A stretch of 64,000 nucleotides of DNA from Cordia subcordata (lineage: Eukaryota; Streptophyta; Magnoliopsida; Boraginales; Cordiaceae): positions 12,697,001 to 12,761,000 of the forward strand of contig JAPTOF010000002.1 in NCBI GenBank assembly GCA_028554755.1. Direction: 5' to 3'. Below, in pieces: positions 11,937 to 24,289 of this stretch. Positions within the stretch are counted from its first letter, which is position 1; each line of letters opens with the position of its first letter. The notes beneath the pieces are model-generated. The model did not search any database. It worked only from the letters and a program-made list of their open reading frames with translations, and had not been told where the DNA came from. Position numbers and translations under genes: made by a program.

Positions 11937-12181
11937 CTATTTAATATGAAAATGATTATGTTGCTTTTTCTCAAAACTTTTTTTTTTCTTTTCATCTATT
12001 TTTACCCAATAATCTATTATATTTGTGATTTTACATCACATATATCTTACAAATTGTTGTGAAAATTACATTTCTTTCTCCCATCCCAACTAACTCCCAT
12101 TTTTCGTGAAATTCAAACTCCCCAAGTAATTACTCAAAAAGTAATTTTACTCACCTGAGCTATCCGTGGATCCTGTGAAAA
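9629..12181. other. intergenic, low-complexity and repeat-rich DNA
   Basis: No gene seen. Contains a T14/G11 low-complexity run (9698-9745), CA/TA microsatellites at 11465-11506 and an (AT)18 tract at 11897-11933. Two related GC-richer patches (10515-10700 and 11565-11665) share the patterns GGGATGGCAA or GGGGCGGAG, TTTTTC and GGGGTAGG. These look like diverged copies of a dispersed repeat I cannot name. Confidence 0.4.
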
Positions 12182-12700
12182 TTACCTACATAGCCAATAT
12201 CTTTTCGAACTAAAAAACACATTAGGGCAACTCCCACCATGAAAGGCGGATAACAAGACAAGAGCCAGCCGCTTCTCAGTGTCACTAACGTGGACTTCAT
12301 TTCTCAGCCGATAATTTTCTGCTACAATCTTCAAAGGCATCACCAATTCCCTGCAGAGTGGGCACGTGGCATGGTTATACTCCAACCATCTCTCTATGCA
12401 TTTCCTATGAAAATCATGCTTGCACCCCAACAGCTCTCTCCCCTCTTCACCTTCCAAAACTTCTGACAAGCAAATTGCACATTCATGCAACTCAGGCCTC
12501 AGCTTTTTTCTGTGCACAAATTTGCAGCTTCTCTTGTTAAGCATTTTTATGTACTTGTAACTCGATCGCGCACGTTTATAACTCACCCACAACACACATG
12601 TGGTTAGTATCATTAACTTGATAGCTTCAGGAAGTGTTGCAGAGAAGAAAATGGTGATCACTTGATACAAGCGAGAGCACAATCTGCTTAGAGCTCTCAT
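12182..12700 (-). CDS. RING-H2 membrane-anchored E3 ubiquitin ligase (ATL-like)
   Basis: Single-exon ORF of 172 aa from ATG at 12700. Residues about 15-41 form one hydrophobic, probably membrane-spanning segment, followed by a basic linker (KRARSSYKY). A RING-H2 finger has metal ligands C74, C77, C93, H95, H98, C101, C113 and C116; the last gap (x11) is one longer than the usual ATL x10. The RING-H2 class binds two zinc ions and recruits a ubiquitin-charged E2, so an E3 ligase role at a membrane is inferred. A 50-residue tail follows without a known motif. Upstream on the coding strand (12753-12799) lies an AC/AT microsatellite that could supply a TATA-like tract. A truncated inverted paralogue lies about 2.6 kb away. 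The substrate is unknown. Confidence 0.75.
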   Translation of the reverse strand: MRALSRLCSRLYQVITIFFSATLPEAIKLMILTTCVLWVSYKRARSSYKYIKMLNKRSCKFVHRKKLRPELHECAICLSEVLEGEEGRELLGCKHDFHRKCIERWLEYNHATCPLCRELVMPLKIVAENYRLRNEVHVSDTEKRLALVLLSAFHGGSCPNVFFSSKRYWLCR

Positions 12701-12752
12701 TTTGTTGCAATGCTGTTTTAGCTATGGTGGGTCAATACTACAGGCAAAGCAC

Positions 12753-12753
12753 A

Positions 12754-12798
<45 letters not shown>

Positions 12799-12799
12799 A
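12753..12799. repeat. compound (AT)n(AC)n microsatellite
   Basis: About nine AT units run into about fourteen AC units, some 55 bp upstream of the RING-H2 start codon. It is likely length-polymorphic. Confidence 0.9.
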
Positions 12800-13689
12800 G
12801 GGAGGGGTGGTTGAGAGCAGTTAGATTAACTCCACGTTGTTTGTTAGGTTTGATGAAGATCTTTAGCAGCAGTTGACCAGTTAGATTTGTTCATCTAACA
12901 TTACCATGTTGGCCATAATTAATATAGTATCTCTTTCATATAAAAACATGTACATTTATTAGAATCACGCTTTAATACTAATTAATTTTAAAACAAAATC
13001 AAATTTTATCAAAATTATCACAAGTAAATATGTTATATTTAGGATATATTAGCGTCCTATTTCATGTGATTTACCATAAATGCACATTATTGCTTTTTCA
13101 AAATAAACATGAAGGGTTTAGTTTGAGAATTAAGCATGTGTATGACACATTTGAAAGTTATAAGGGGGGTTCGGTGCCTATTTTAAGCTGTATGTATAAT
13201 ATACATTTGAGATCCTTAAGTGCCTATTAATTTTAGAATTATAATAGGACAACGTACACGGTTGACACTACAGGGAGTAGGTTGGTTTTTATCTTATTCT
13301 ATATCAACAAATATTATAGTATCGAAATTAGGTTGCTTCTTCAGGTCGAGTAACATGTGACATGTGATATATAACTATCTTAAGATATATGATGCATGTA
13401 ACATCGTAATCGAATCAAGGTTGGCAAAAGTGCTCCAACTACCCTTAAAGTATAAAGAGAAATGTTACTTTTCTCAGTATTGGAATTACCACCTCATCTA
13501 AATGTTTATATTTACTTATAGTACTTTGTACGTGCGTACATTATGATTTGTTTAGGACTTACACGTGAACAATTTAATATTTTTAAATAAATGACAATGA
13601 AACTCAAATCTATGACCTGAACTCTGATATCATATTAAAATTATCATTTTATTTAAAAGTTTAAATTTATAGAAAAAATTCAATTATAT
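12800..13689. other. AT-rich intergenic DNA, no gene seen
   Basis: Read on both strands; only short chance ORFs. Nothing supports a gene or a named repeat. Confidence 0.4.
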
Positions 13690-13885
13690 TTACTTAAATT
13701 GTAAATAACACTCAGCTTCCCAACCATCAACAGAGTTCGCCTCGAACCAGTCAACTTCAGTTACTGGGGCTCGTACCTCTGAGAAGGTGGTCTGCCAACT
13801 ATCGATAGTGAGAGTACCACCGCGAAGTGGTTCAGGACAAGCTTCGATCGAAAAACAACGGCAAACGACTGGAGAATGTGGACAT
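13690..13885 (-). pseudogene. isolated GC-rich coding-like fragment
   Basis: On the minus strand about 65 codons stay open to TAA at 13690-13692. They include CPEPLRGGTLTIDSWQTTF and VTEVDWFEANSVDGWEAEC. The patch is markedly GC-richer than its surroundings and its residue composition is protein-like. There is no ATG at its start and no clear continuation on either side. I do not recognise the family. It could be an orphan exon, a captured gene fragment or part of an unidentified transposon. Confidence 0.35.
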
Positions 13886-13889
13886 CAAT

Positions 13890-15050
13890 AATGATTTCAT
13901 ATTTTAGGTGGCTTATAGAGTTTGGATTATTAAAATCACTAATGGTCTATCACTCACCTACCTCATCTGATTTGAGGAAGCAATTTAACATTTCCATTGA
14001 CTTGTGGGTTCGAGAAGATCAGATTGTTTTTTCCTAATGCCATGGATTGCCTAACGGAAAAAAGTCATTTTTTCCTATGACTTTTTAGAATTATCCCAAA
14101 TTTTCTCATGAGCATTAATTTTTACCCAAACTCCCCTGTATAAATTAACACCCTTGAAGAATTTTAACAGTCAATTTATTGGCCTTTTACAATTACTTTT
14201 TTTGCTCTTTTTCCTATCTTCATTTTTCACTTTTTCTCGTAGGTTTCAAACAATAACCTATTTATCATGGTGCTTTGAAATATATTAATTTGATATGACC
14301 TATATTTATCATATTTTAATTTAATTTTCACACCATAGGTTCTGTCAATAGATTAAAGATCATTTTTACTACATTTCTTTTTTAGACTACTTCTGAATTT
14401 TTTACAAACTCAAATTTCCATCTGAATAACTCTAGCAATATCTCTCGACAGTTGCTCCTCAGTTGCGGCCATCAAGATATATAGGAATTGACGATATATT
14501 TCCGTAAATTCTAACATTCTCAAGATTTAAAGTGAAGAACACTTCTTTATCCCATGAATTAATTTTCGTTGAATTGTATTATTTAAGTTTCTTCAATAAT
14601 ATAGTTACACCGTTACAATACATACAAGTTACTAGTAACTTGCAAGTTATCAAGCTATATGCAAATCATTTACAGGAATACGACAACCCTTTTATTCCCA
14701 TATACTGCAAAGTAATAAAGTTCGAAACTTTTAAGAATGAACATCATGCTTTCATGATATCTGACCTATGGGCAACATCGACATTGGAAAACTTAATATT
14801 GAAATTGCTAGATTATTTCCAAGTTCTTTTAATTTAATTGGTGTTCTTGGACATGCGATATCTTCTTTCTATATAATGAATTGGACTGCCAATATAAGAC
14901 TCATTTTCTCGCCCAAATTCTGCTTTCTGCGCATTTGACATGTGGACGTTCATCCAGCCATCATTTTATTTGCATTACATCTACGGTCCAGCATTTACTT
15001 TGGTCTTCATTGCTGTGAATATTTGTCCGCATAGATAGCAAACAAATCTT
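13890..15050. other. AT-rich intergenic DNA, no gene seen
   Basis: A 101-codon plus-strand ORF at 14532-14837 has a low-complexity, AT-driven composition and no recognisable motif, so I do not call it a gene. Confidence 0.35.
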
Positions 15051-15059
15051 ATTGAAATC

Positions 15060-16242
15060 TTGCGTAGCAACCAAGCAACTTCGTTTTCCCGCCCATTCTG
15101 CCCATATATGTTAAGCCACGCAATCATTCATCTATCCGTCGATTTAACTAGCAATCAACGGCTAGATAAAGTTATACCTGCTGGCCTATGTTCCACTTCT
15201 GTGTTTCCTTCACTTCATCACAAGCAATCAATTATTTCTCCTCCCTCTGCAATTCTATTGTTTTCTTCATTCTTCTCCAAGCAATCAATTCTCCTTCTCC
15301 TCTCTCATTTTTATATTCTTTCTTTTTTTCGTTCTTTCTTAATTCTTATACTATTAGTATGTTTGGAATGATCTTATTTTAAGATATTTATCCTATTGAA
15401 ATTTAGAAAAAATTTGTAAAATCTAAAATATCTTATCACATGCACTACGTATTCTATTATTATTAAAAATAAGATAGGATGCATTACTTATTTCTTATAA
15501 GATAAAAAATGTAGTTTTGTTTTGAGTTTTTATAGAATGTATGATAAAATTTTTTAAATTTTATAAAATGTACCATCATTTTAATAGATAAGTATTTTAA
15601 AATAAAACTATAACAAACAAAGTATATATGGTAATGGCTTCTGTTCTTATGAAATAAAGATGCTTGGTTTGGCTTGAGCGACCAGTGATCTCCCAGTTTG
15701 GCAGAGTCCTGGAATCGAACACTACATATGACCCTCAAGTAAGCTCAGACCGACAACATCAATGGCGGTGGAACTGGTGGATTCCGCGTTCTTGCTGTAA
15801 TAGTAGTGTGGATATGATGGAGGCCTTCATGATTGTGGTACCTCTATTTTCCTTTTTGCGTTCTTTCATTTTGATTATGCATTTGTTCATAAAGGATTAA
15901 CAGTTAGAAAACTTGAATATATATTTTACACTATTGTATTTCTAAATATTATTGGAAAAGAAATAGTCAACAGATAATTTGCCTTATATTTTTTCTTAAA
16001 CTATTCCATTGATCGACACATTGTTTTAATTTTTTCTAGGACCTGCTTTATTTATGCATTTTTGATCCATGGTAACTGCTCTTTATCCCAGATGCTTTTT
16101 GTTCCTTATTACTGCAATTTTGTTACCTTTTTTTCATTAATATACGGCAAGCGAAGACGCTTCGGTTTCGCATCCTGTCGGTGAGGTGATTCGAGTTTCT
16201 GTTTGTGCTATTCATTCGCCTTTTGCTGAACATTATCGGTAA
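15060..16242 (+). other. possible promoter and first exons of a disrupted gene
   Basis: 15060-15320 looks like a promoter and a CT-rich 5' UTR (TTCTCCTTCTCCTCTCTC). Around 15755-15800 a GC-rich piece contains ATGGCGGTGGAACTGGTG. At about 16150-16241, after a T-rich tract, the frame ASVSHPVGEVIRVSVCAI then HSPFAEHYR is open. It ends at a consensus donor, CG|GTAAGC. The large Copia begins 290 bases further on. I recognise no product. It may be a gene cut by the insertion, or chance. Confidence 0.25.
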
Positions 16243-16530
16243 GCTTCATCCTATAAACATAAATAATGTTTGTACATATTGAACACGTACGCATGTCTAT
16301 GATATCTGATATAATTCAGGGTTGTGTTTTCCATCTGTGTGTTATGATGATGCTGTGAAATTTCATTGAAAGTGAGATTTAGGCCATGACATTATACCCA
16401 CAATCATATTTTGTATTGAAGAGGCAATGTTCATATCATACCCACCAAATATATTTGCCATTTTACTTTTGTCGTGTATGAAGTTGAGATATAGTATTAA
16501 GATATATAGGGTATTAAGCTATGTATATTT

Positions 16531-16960
16531 TGTAAGCACAGTATAGAATTGTACATATAAATTTATAATATAAAATTTAAAGACATAATTGATAGCTGAA
16601 GCACATACTTGTTTGAGCCATTATTATCAAAGAATTGTTATTGAAGAAATAACTATCACTCAGTCTAGGCTTAGATCTTCCTCTCCCTGCTCTACTCAAT
16701 ATTAACGGATGCTGGGAACAACTGCTAGGTTAAGATTAGGAGAGGGGACCTAGCTCTATTTACAATAAATTCTGACAGTCCTACCTATAAAAGGATTTAT
16801 CAGAATATATGGGCCTATGCACAAAAGAACCGTATGGATTTATGAGGTGGGCTAAAACCAATATGATCACAAAGCCCAACTTGTGAACCAGATATTCAAC
16901 CTATTTTATAAAACCAAAAATAATTAACAGTAGCCCGCTTTAAAGAGAAATTTTCCAACA
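16531..16960 (-). repeat. LTR (3' LTR in element orientation)
   Basis: About 85-90% alike by eye to 24290-24722. Ends TCCAACA next to GTCTTCCACTTGG, which reads on the minus strand as a purine-rich tract before TGTTGG. Confidence 0.85.
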
Positions 16961-17740
16961 GTCTTCCACTTGGACAACATTAATTATTTTATTTATTTTT
17001 CAAAAATTTTTAAGAAAAAATATTTATTAGGCTGAATAGGAAATAGAACGTAGCCACAATTTTTTAAAATATTCTGATTCACAAGATTACACCTCAAGCG
17101 CATATCCGGACCAACAAAATTGTCAAATATCAAATCATGACAGCCATAGTGTTCCTTATTGACACAAGACTTTCCATGGTCATAAATGTCATCCAACCTT
17201 ATTGTCATGGACCAAACATACGGTAGTGTAGCAAGAAACTAGCGCCAATATGTGATCAAAGTGTGCTATTTCTTAGTCAGTCCTCCACATAATTTCTCCA
17301 AGATCGGCATTTTAAAGCAAGAGAAATCTATTATTCTTATCCTCACAAAATAGCGTTCAATATAAAATGGCATTCAACAGGCCAGAGGATAAATTATTCT
17401 TAACCTCACAAAACGGCAATCAATATGCCAGAGGTAAGAATACATATCTCCAACCAAAATGTGTCTTTATGGAGATATTAAACTCAATAGGAGATCTTAT
17501 CGCAATGGACACCAAACATAATATTCTCAGCAAAATATGAATATGAGTAATCACAATATACAATTATGTTGTAAATCATAAAACAACATGCTATTGTACG
17601 AATGCGCTAATGTGCAAAGCAAAACATAAAATAATAGGAACATCTAATAGTACATGATGATATAAAGCTCGCACTAGACAATAGCATCAAAAAGATTGTA
17701 AAATATTCATGTTCCTAACATGTTTCACAAAAATCATAAG

Positions 17741-20424
17741 TCAAAGACTCTTGGACGAGGAGTTAATTAATACGTCATCACTAGCAATTCGTTCTATATG
17801 AATGCCATCATTTTTGACAAAGTCTCTGACTACCAAGAACTTGATATCTATATGTTTGCAAGCTTTAATTTTCTTATTATTCTTTGAGAATAGAACAACA
17901 ACTCTATTATCACAATAAATCTTAATAGATCTAGTAACAGAATTTATAATTCTCAAAACTAGATATCATGTTCTTAAAACATATAGCAAGAGATGAGGCA
18001 TCATAACAAGCCACAAATTCATATAGTTGAAGAGGCATTAAGCTGTTATTTTGTACTTTTCCAAGACATGGCCTTCTAGGTAACACAAAGATATACCCAA
18101 AAATAAATTTTCACTCATTTGAGCATCCAACATAGTCAGAGTTAGAATATCCAATCAACTTTAGATAATCTACTTTATAGCAAACAAGCATATAATTTTT
18201 GGTCTTTTGTAGGTATTTTATTACCTAATTAGCAACAACCCAATAATCCTTATCACAAAAGCGATATCAAGTCTAGTGCAAACTAGATCATACAACAGGC
18301 TCTCAATAGCACTAGCTTAAGGTATATCTTTCATAGAATTCCTCTCTATATCATTTTGAGGATATTGCTTCAATTTGAGTTGATCACCTTTTACAATAAA
18401 TGCACACAAGGCTTACAATCCTTTACACAAAAAAAAAAAAAAATTCTGAAAACTCAATCAATGTAAGATTTCGTAAAAGATTTAAAAATTCCAAGAGACT
18501 TATTTCAACAAAACTGAATCCCAAGAACAAAAGAAGCATCCTCAAAATCTTTTATATCGAAAGCCTTAAGTAAAATATTGTTTAGTCTCATGGAGCATAC
18601 CCAAGTCATATATAACTAGCAAAATATCATCAACATGCAATATTAGGAAGACAAATTTACTCCCATTGATCTTGAAATATATACATGGATCAACTCTATT
18701 TTTCTCAAAATAATAAAAAGTTACTATTTCATCAAACTTCAAATATTCATTACTTTGAGGCGTGATTCAAAACCATAAATGAATTTTCTAAGTCTACAAG
18801 CTATATTATCCTTACCAATAATAGTAAACCTTCAGGCTATTTCATGTAAACTTATAGATATATATATCACTATTGAAGAAAACTATTTTCACATCTATAT
18901 GAGCTATTAATAGTTCAAAAAATATTTTATAAAAACATGTGAAAAGGATTTCATTGTAATCTATACATTTTCTTTGGGTAAAGCCTTTTATAATTAATCT
19001 CACATTTGGCCTCTCAATCTTCTTTATGAGATCTCTCTTGGTCTTAAAGATCCATTTGCAACCAATAAAATTATTTCCTTTAAGAAGATCAACAAGTTCC
19101 CAAATTTATTTTCATCATAGGTTGCATCTTATGTCTCATAGCATTCAAGTAAATGCAATAATCATTATAGATGGAATGTCTTCTTTCTCTAATAGACCTT
19201 TTAAATGTTGTTCATCATTAAATCATAAGGTTGTGAGGTCTCAACATGTAATTTGTCATTAGCTGCAACATCATCATCTATTATAGGATACCCACTAATA
19301 TCTTGTCTCTCAATGTGAGTAAAGTACCAGCCTGACTACTTATTAGTAGTGGAAATGAGACAATTTCTCTATCATTATCCTCAATGGTAGGTTGAGAACA
19401 TACAACATTACCAACATCCAATTATAAGAATTTGGGCATTTGAGATTTGACAATCTTAGAAACACATGTAGGAGAATAAAACTTATATCATTAAAATGAG
19501 TCAAATACCCAACGAAACAACGAATAGTTTTAGGGTCAGTGGTTTCTTATTTGAAAAACCTTACCTAAGCAAGACAATCCCAAACCGAAAATCGGTCAAA
19601 CTGGGTTTTTTCCCTAACCAAAATTTAAAAAATGAGCCTTAGGGACAAACTTGTTGAGAACATGGTAAAGTATCTAACAAGAAATTTTAATGGCTTCACT
19701 AAAAGGGTACTCTAATAGCTCAGTAACATTCAACTTACTTCTTATCATATTCGTAAAGGTGTATTTTCACTTTTCGATCACACCATTTTACTTAGGCATA
19801 CTAGACATAGTATATTGGGCAATAATCCCATAATTTTATAAGTACTTGGTGAATGACCCTATATGTTATCCGGAGATCCAAGCCTACCACAGTATTCACC
19901 TCTTCTGTCAAATCCAACAATTTTGATTACCTTCCCAAATTGTTTTTCTACTTGTCTTAAAAATTTTAAATTTCTCAATAGCATCAGATTTTTCTTTAAT
20001 TAGATAGAGGTATCTATAACGAGAAAAATCATCAATGAATGTAACAAAATATTTATTACCACACAATATAATCGAAACAGGTCCAGTAGAATTTATGTTT
20101 ATCACTTCTAAAAGGCAAACCAGTAGGTAGCCTATTTCTTTTAACTTTATTGCGCTTACCCCTTATGCATCCAATATAAGTTTCAAGATCATAAAAAATT
20201 TAGAGAAGGTAAAATATCACTGTTAATGAGTTTTCAACTCTTTCCCTAGAAATATAACCTAACATTTTATGCCATAGCAAAGAAAAAATTTCTTTACTTA
20301 AACTCCTTTTAGAAGCAAAATTTTCTATATGAAAAGAGTCACAAGAACTTCCTAGGAATAAACACAATTGGTAGAAACCATTTGATAAAACACATTCATC
20401 AACAATTCTAGAATTGAAAAACAA
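17741..20424 (-). pseudogene. degenerate Copia pol (integrase, RT, RNase H)
   Basis: Broken frames on the minus strand in normal Copia order. 20424-20200 carries the gag-pre-integrase motif LWHKMLGYISRERVE. 20105-19908 carries the integrase core VTFIDDFSRYRYLYLIKEKS. About 19100-18100 is RT, heavily interrupted. 17956-17741 holds the RNase H end with IYCDNRVVVLFSKN and KHIDIKFLVVRDFV. Stops and frameshifts are frequent, so no functional product is expected. Confidence 0.75.
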
Positions 20425-20829
20425 TTGTACTTGGTCATTTAAATATAGACTAATAGTCCTAAGTAAGACTCTAATCTACTTGCCCCTCATCTATTTTCTC
20501 TTTGTTTAACCAAAATTGAACTTGGGCAATGAGCTCTTTTATAACCTTTTCTTACAAAAGTAAGAGTTCTTATTAAACTTAATGATAACAGATATGGGAC
20601 TTCTTACATTGTGATTTTAATCTACGATCTAGATCTGACCTTTACCACCCTTTTTAAAACTATGACCTCTCTTAGTAACATGACTTTTAGAATTCGAAGT
20701 ACTAACGTTATAAAAATAGGGCTTAAAATTGGAAACAAAATATACAACTTTTGGGTTTCTACCCTTAATTTTGTTCTCCTTAATAAAATAATGGGTAATT
20801 TTTTATCATCGATATTCTAAGATTCCTTG

Positions 20830-21430
20830 GTATTTCTCTCGTATAGCTATTAAGAGTTCGTTTACATTCTTAGTTCAAGACAAGCCATTCAATAAATACT
20901 CAGTTATGGTTTCTTCATAGTCATTAAGCAAGACAGTTAGACCTCTCCTATTGCCAATTATATTACCCTTTTTTTATCACCATTTTTATCAACCAAAGCG
21001 GCATGTGCATCAAATGTAATGTCAAGTCAGTATTGACTATACTCAGATAAAACCCAATATTTGCTTTCATTTCATAATGGTTTTATCTATTCAAGACATC
21101 TAAGTAATGATTGTTTAAAGTAAATGAAACAATCCAAGAAAAGAATGCAATATTAATAAACATTATGCATACATACTATATTACAAGAGTAAGCATTATA
21201 AACAAAAGAGTCCAAGCACATCGTTGTCATATCTACCTTTGGGCAAATAATTCAACATGTAAATAGATGTTTTTTTAACATAAAGTAATATATATAAGAT
21301 CACCTCATTGAAAGAAAAGTCAACTACCTTTAGGCAATTGAACTCCTTAACAGCATTATAATCTTGGTGCATACTTTATGTTTATGCTACCAGGCTAAAG
21401 CCATATAATGATCTCCTTTGGAAAAACAAG
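20830..21430 (-). pseudogene. probable gag remnant of the minus-strand Copia
   Basis: Minus-strand pieces such as DYEETITEYLLNGLS look like a Copia gag but stops interrupt them. Assignment rests mainly on position upstream of the pol remnant. Confidence 0.35.
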
Positions 21431-21439
21431 AAAAGCCGT

Positions 21440-22540
21440 ATAATGTTATACTTTATGTTTAACTAGAGGGGTATCCAAGGGTTTTTCATCGTGCTAAGTT
21501 TGATTTTGCAGTCGATTTGACCAAATTTAGTTCTGAAGTGTGTGTTTTGGAAGAGATGAAGATGAGCTTGACTTCGACAAAGCTCGAGATTGAGAAATTC
21601 GATGGAAAAGGCAGTTTCAATGTCTAGAAAATCAAGTTCAAGGCTTTTATGGTTATGCAGGGACTTTGGAAAGTACTTGAAGGGAAGATCAAGAAGGAGC
21701 TGAACTAGAGGAAAAGGAAGAATTAGAGGAAAAGGCTATAAGTGCAACACACATGAGCGTCTCTAAAGATGTGTTGATGGAGATAGCTGATAAAGAGACA
21801 GCGGTTGAGGCCTGGATGGCTCTGATGGATCTCTATGCATCTAAATTGCTGAAAAATCACCTCTATCTCAAGAAGAGATTGTATACCATCAAGATGAAAG
21901 AGAGTACGCTTGTGAAAAACACCTTGACGAGTTTAATTCCATTGTGATAGAGTTAAAGAACATTGGAGTGACAATTGATTAGGAAGATCTTACCCTTGTT
22001 TTGCGTGTTCTCTACTGCTCTTATATGATAACTTCATAGACACTCTGTTGTATGGACGTGACAAAATCAGCTTGGATGATGTTTGTCCAGTATTAAAGTC
22101 CAAGGATTTGAAAAAACACTTCCTGGGGAGCAGAGTGTAGGTCCAGGGAGAGGGATTAGTTAGTAGAGCAGTGAAACACAAGAAAGGGAGATCTTCGTGG
22201 AAGTAAAAAACTAAGAGCAAAAGATGTGATGTGTTCCAAGTGTGGGGAACGATGTCACCTTAAGCACTTTTGCTCAGAGAGAAATAAGTAGGAGTCAACA
22301 AACGTGATGGCCGATACGGAAGATGAGAGTTTTGATGGTACTGAAGGTGTCTTGTTTGTCACTTCAGGACAACGGCAAGACCAACGGATTCTTGATTCTG
22401 GTTTCACATGTGTCCTAGGAGAGATTGGTTTTCTACTTATTTCGAATAGAATAGAAAAGTCTATCTTGGGAATGATAGTTTGCCTGCTTAAATCTATGCA
22501 AACAAAACGAGAAAAGCCGTAGAATTAATTGAGCAAATCA
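21440..22540 (+). pseudogene. nested plus-strand Copia gag and protease fragment
   Basis: In opposite orientation to its host. From ATG at about 21554 it reads MKMSLTSTKLEIEKFDGKGS with an early TAG. Then SKDVLMEIADKETAVEAWMA and LYLKKRLYTIKMKEST (gag UBN2-type) follow, then a CCHC knuckle CSKCGERCHLKHFC at about 22231. A protease start ILDSGFT follows at about 22390. Several stops and frameshifts interrupt it. No LTR is visible at either end. Similar 17-base pieces ending GAAAAGCCGTA flank it at about 21427-21440 and 22508-22520. Confidence 0.65.
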
Positions 22541-24289
22541 CTTTGGTAAATTTGCCTACTTAAATCTATGCTATCAACTCATTGGGAAAAATTAATGCTT
22601 AAATTTAATAAAAAAAATGCTATGTATGCGATTGACCACACAATATGAAACAATTAAATATGACATGTTTCTGTGATCAATTTAAAATTGCATTCTTCAA
22701 CAAATTTCACGAGTACATATGAATAATCTAGCAATAGGAGATATATAAATTTCAAATTGAATAAAGAAAATAAATGTTTTCATTAAATTCAGAGACTAAA
22801 GAAAACTTCTAGATCAAATCTTTATTTATAAAATATAGAAATTGCCATAGAGAAAAACATAAAATTTCAATATTTAATTAAATTTATTTTCATAACAAAG
22901 CTAAAACAATTGTTACTAGTGCCAAAACCAAATATTAACTTGATCTAATGGCAACTCCCTTAGCAATAAAATTCTATTACATTTGTAAAAGCAAATAAAT
23001 GATGGCACTGCACTTAAAAGTGCCCTAAGGACTCGTTATAGTAAGTTAATTAATGATATATAAATTAATTTAATACTTTAAAAGGAATAAGACAAAAGCA
23101 ATAATTATAAAATATCCATTGCAAGAACATGACACCATTAATGACGTATTTTAAGGGCATAACAAAATATTTCAGTTTGCCAATATACAATTAAACTGAG
23201 AATTAAAAAAAAATGAAACTAATAATAATAATTATTATTTTAATGAGCCCCAAATACATATATCATATGTATATATATTTATTTATATAATAATGGATGA
23301 CCAAAAGAAAAAAAAACTCGGCCATGATGGTTTTTTTCCCCTCTCAAAAGACTAATATATATATATATATATATACACAAAAATTTAACATTTTAAATTA
23401 AATTTAATTCCATAGTAGCAAAGGCATTATTTGGTAAATATAAAATATGCAATGCTATATCTTTGGTAAGAAAAACCCTTAGCCAAACAAGACCTTCCCA
23501 ACTTAAAAAATAAAGGCTCTGTTTGGTTATGCAATTAATCCAAAGCCCAAAAAACTAAAGAAACTAAGTTTTGCCAAACGTAGCCCTTTCTAGCTTAAAA
23601 CACAAGGGCCTTGTTTGGTCGCGCTTATATATAACAAAAACCTAAGTATTCCAAAATGACTATTTGCCAAACACACCCCTTACCAATTTAAATAAGATTC
23701 TGTTTGGCTATGCTTATTAATTATAAAGTTTAATCACCCCAAAGTCTTATTTATCAAACATGGCCCATCTACCACTAAAGCAGGCTAATATAGAGTATGT
23801 TTAGACCCAAAACTAAAACCCATGTCATAAAAATCTCGAATCTAATTCGATTTTTGTAATCAAATAATCTAATCCTAATCTTTTTCACCTAGAAATTCAA
23901 ATTCAATATCAATTTCACCAGAAAAGGTTGAATTCTTTGCTAGATTATGCAAATACTTTTTATTTATTTTATTAAAAATCAAGAAAATCACAAAAATTTG
24001 AAACATAGGACCAAAACATGGGTCTTCAAAAGCACAAATCAAATCATGACTATTCCCTTTTTTTATTTGAAAAAAATGGCTATTTTCAGTGGAAGAAACT
24101 CAAAAATTAAAATCGATCATAAATCAAGAAGAGTTCTACAAAAGCAGTCAATCAATTTTATGAAATAAAATTTAATAATAATATAAAACAATCATCAACA
24201 ACTTTCGTAGTCTATATGCTCAAATAAGTATTCCAATTTTTCTTAAAAAAATACATGTAAATCCATGTATAAGTGGCTCAAATACCACA
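22541..24289. other. AT-rich leader of the minus-strand Copia with 90-bp repeats
   Basis: No protein-coding remnant recognised. At about 23428-23790 a unit of about 90 bp recurs roughly four times, each with a version of TCTGTTTGG(T/C)TATGC and TTTGCCAAAC, in alternating sense. TA microsatellite at 23356-23375. Confidence 0.5.

Noticed and set aside
14532..14837. 101-codon plus-strand ORF
   Set aside because: AT-driven composition, no motif, no splice or promoter context.
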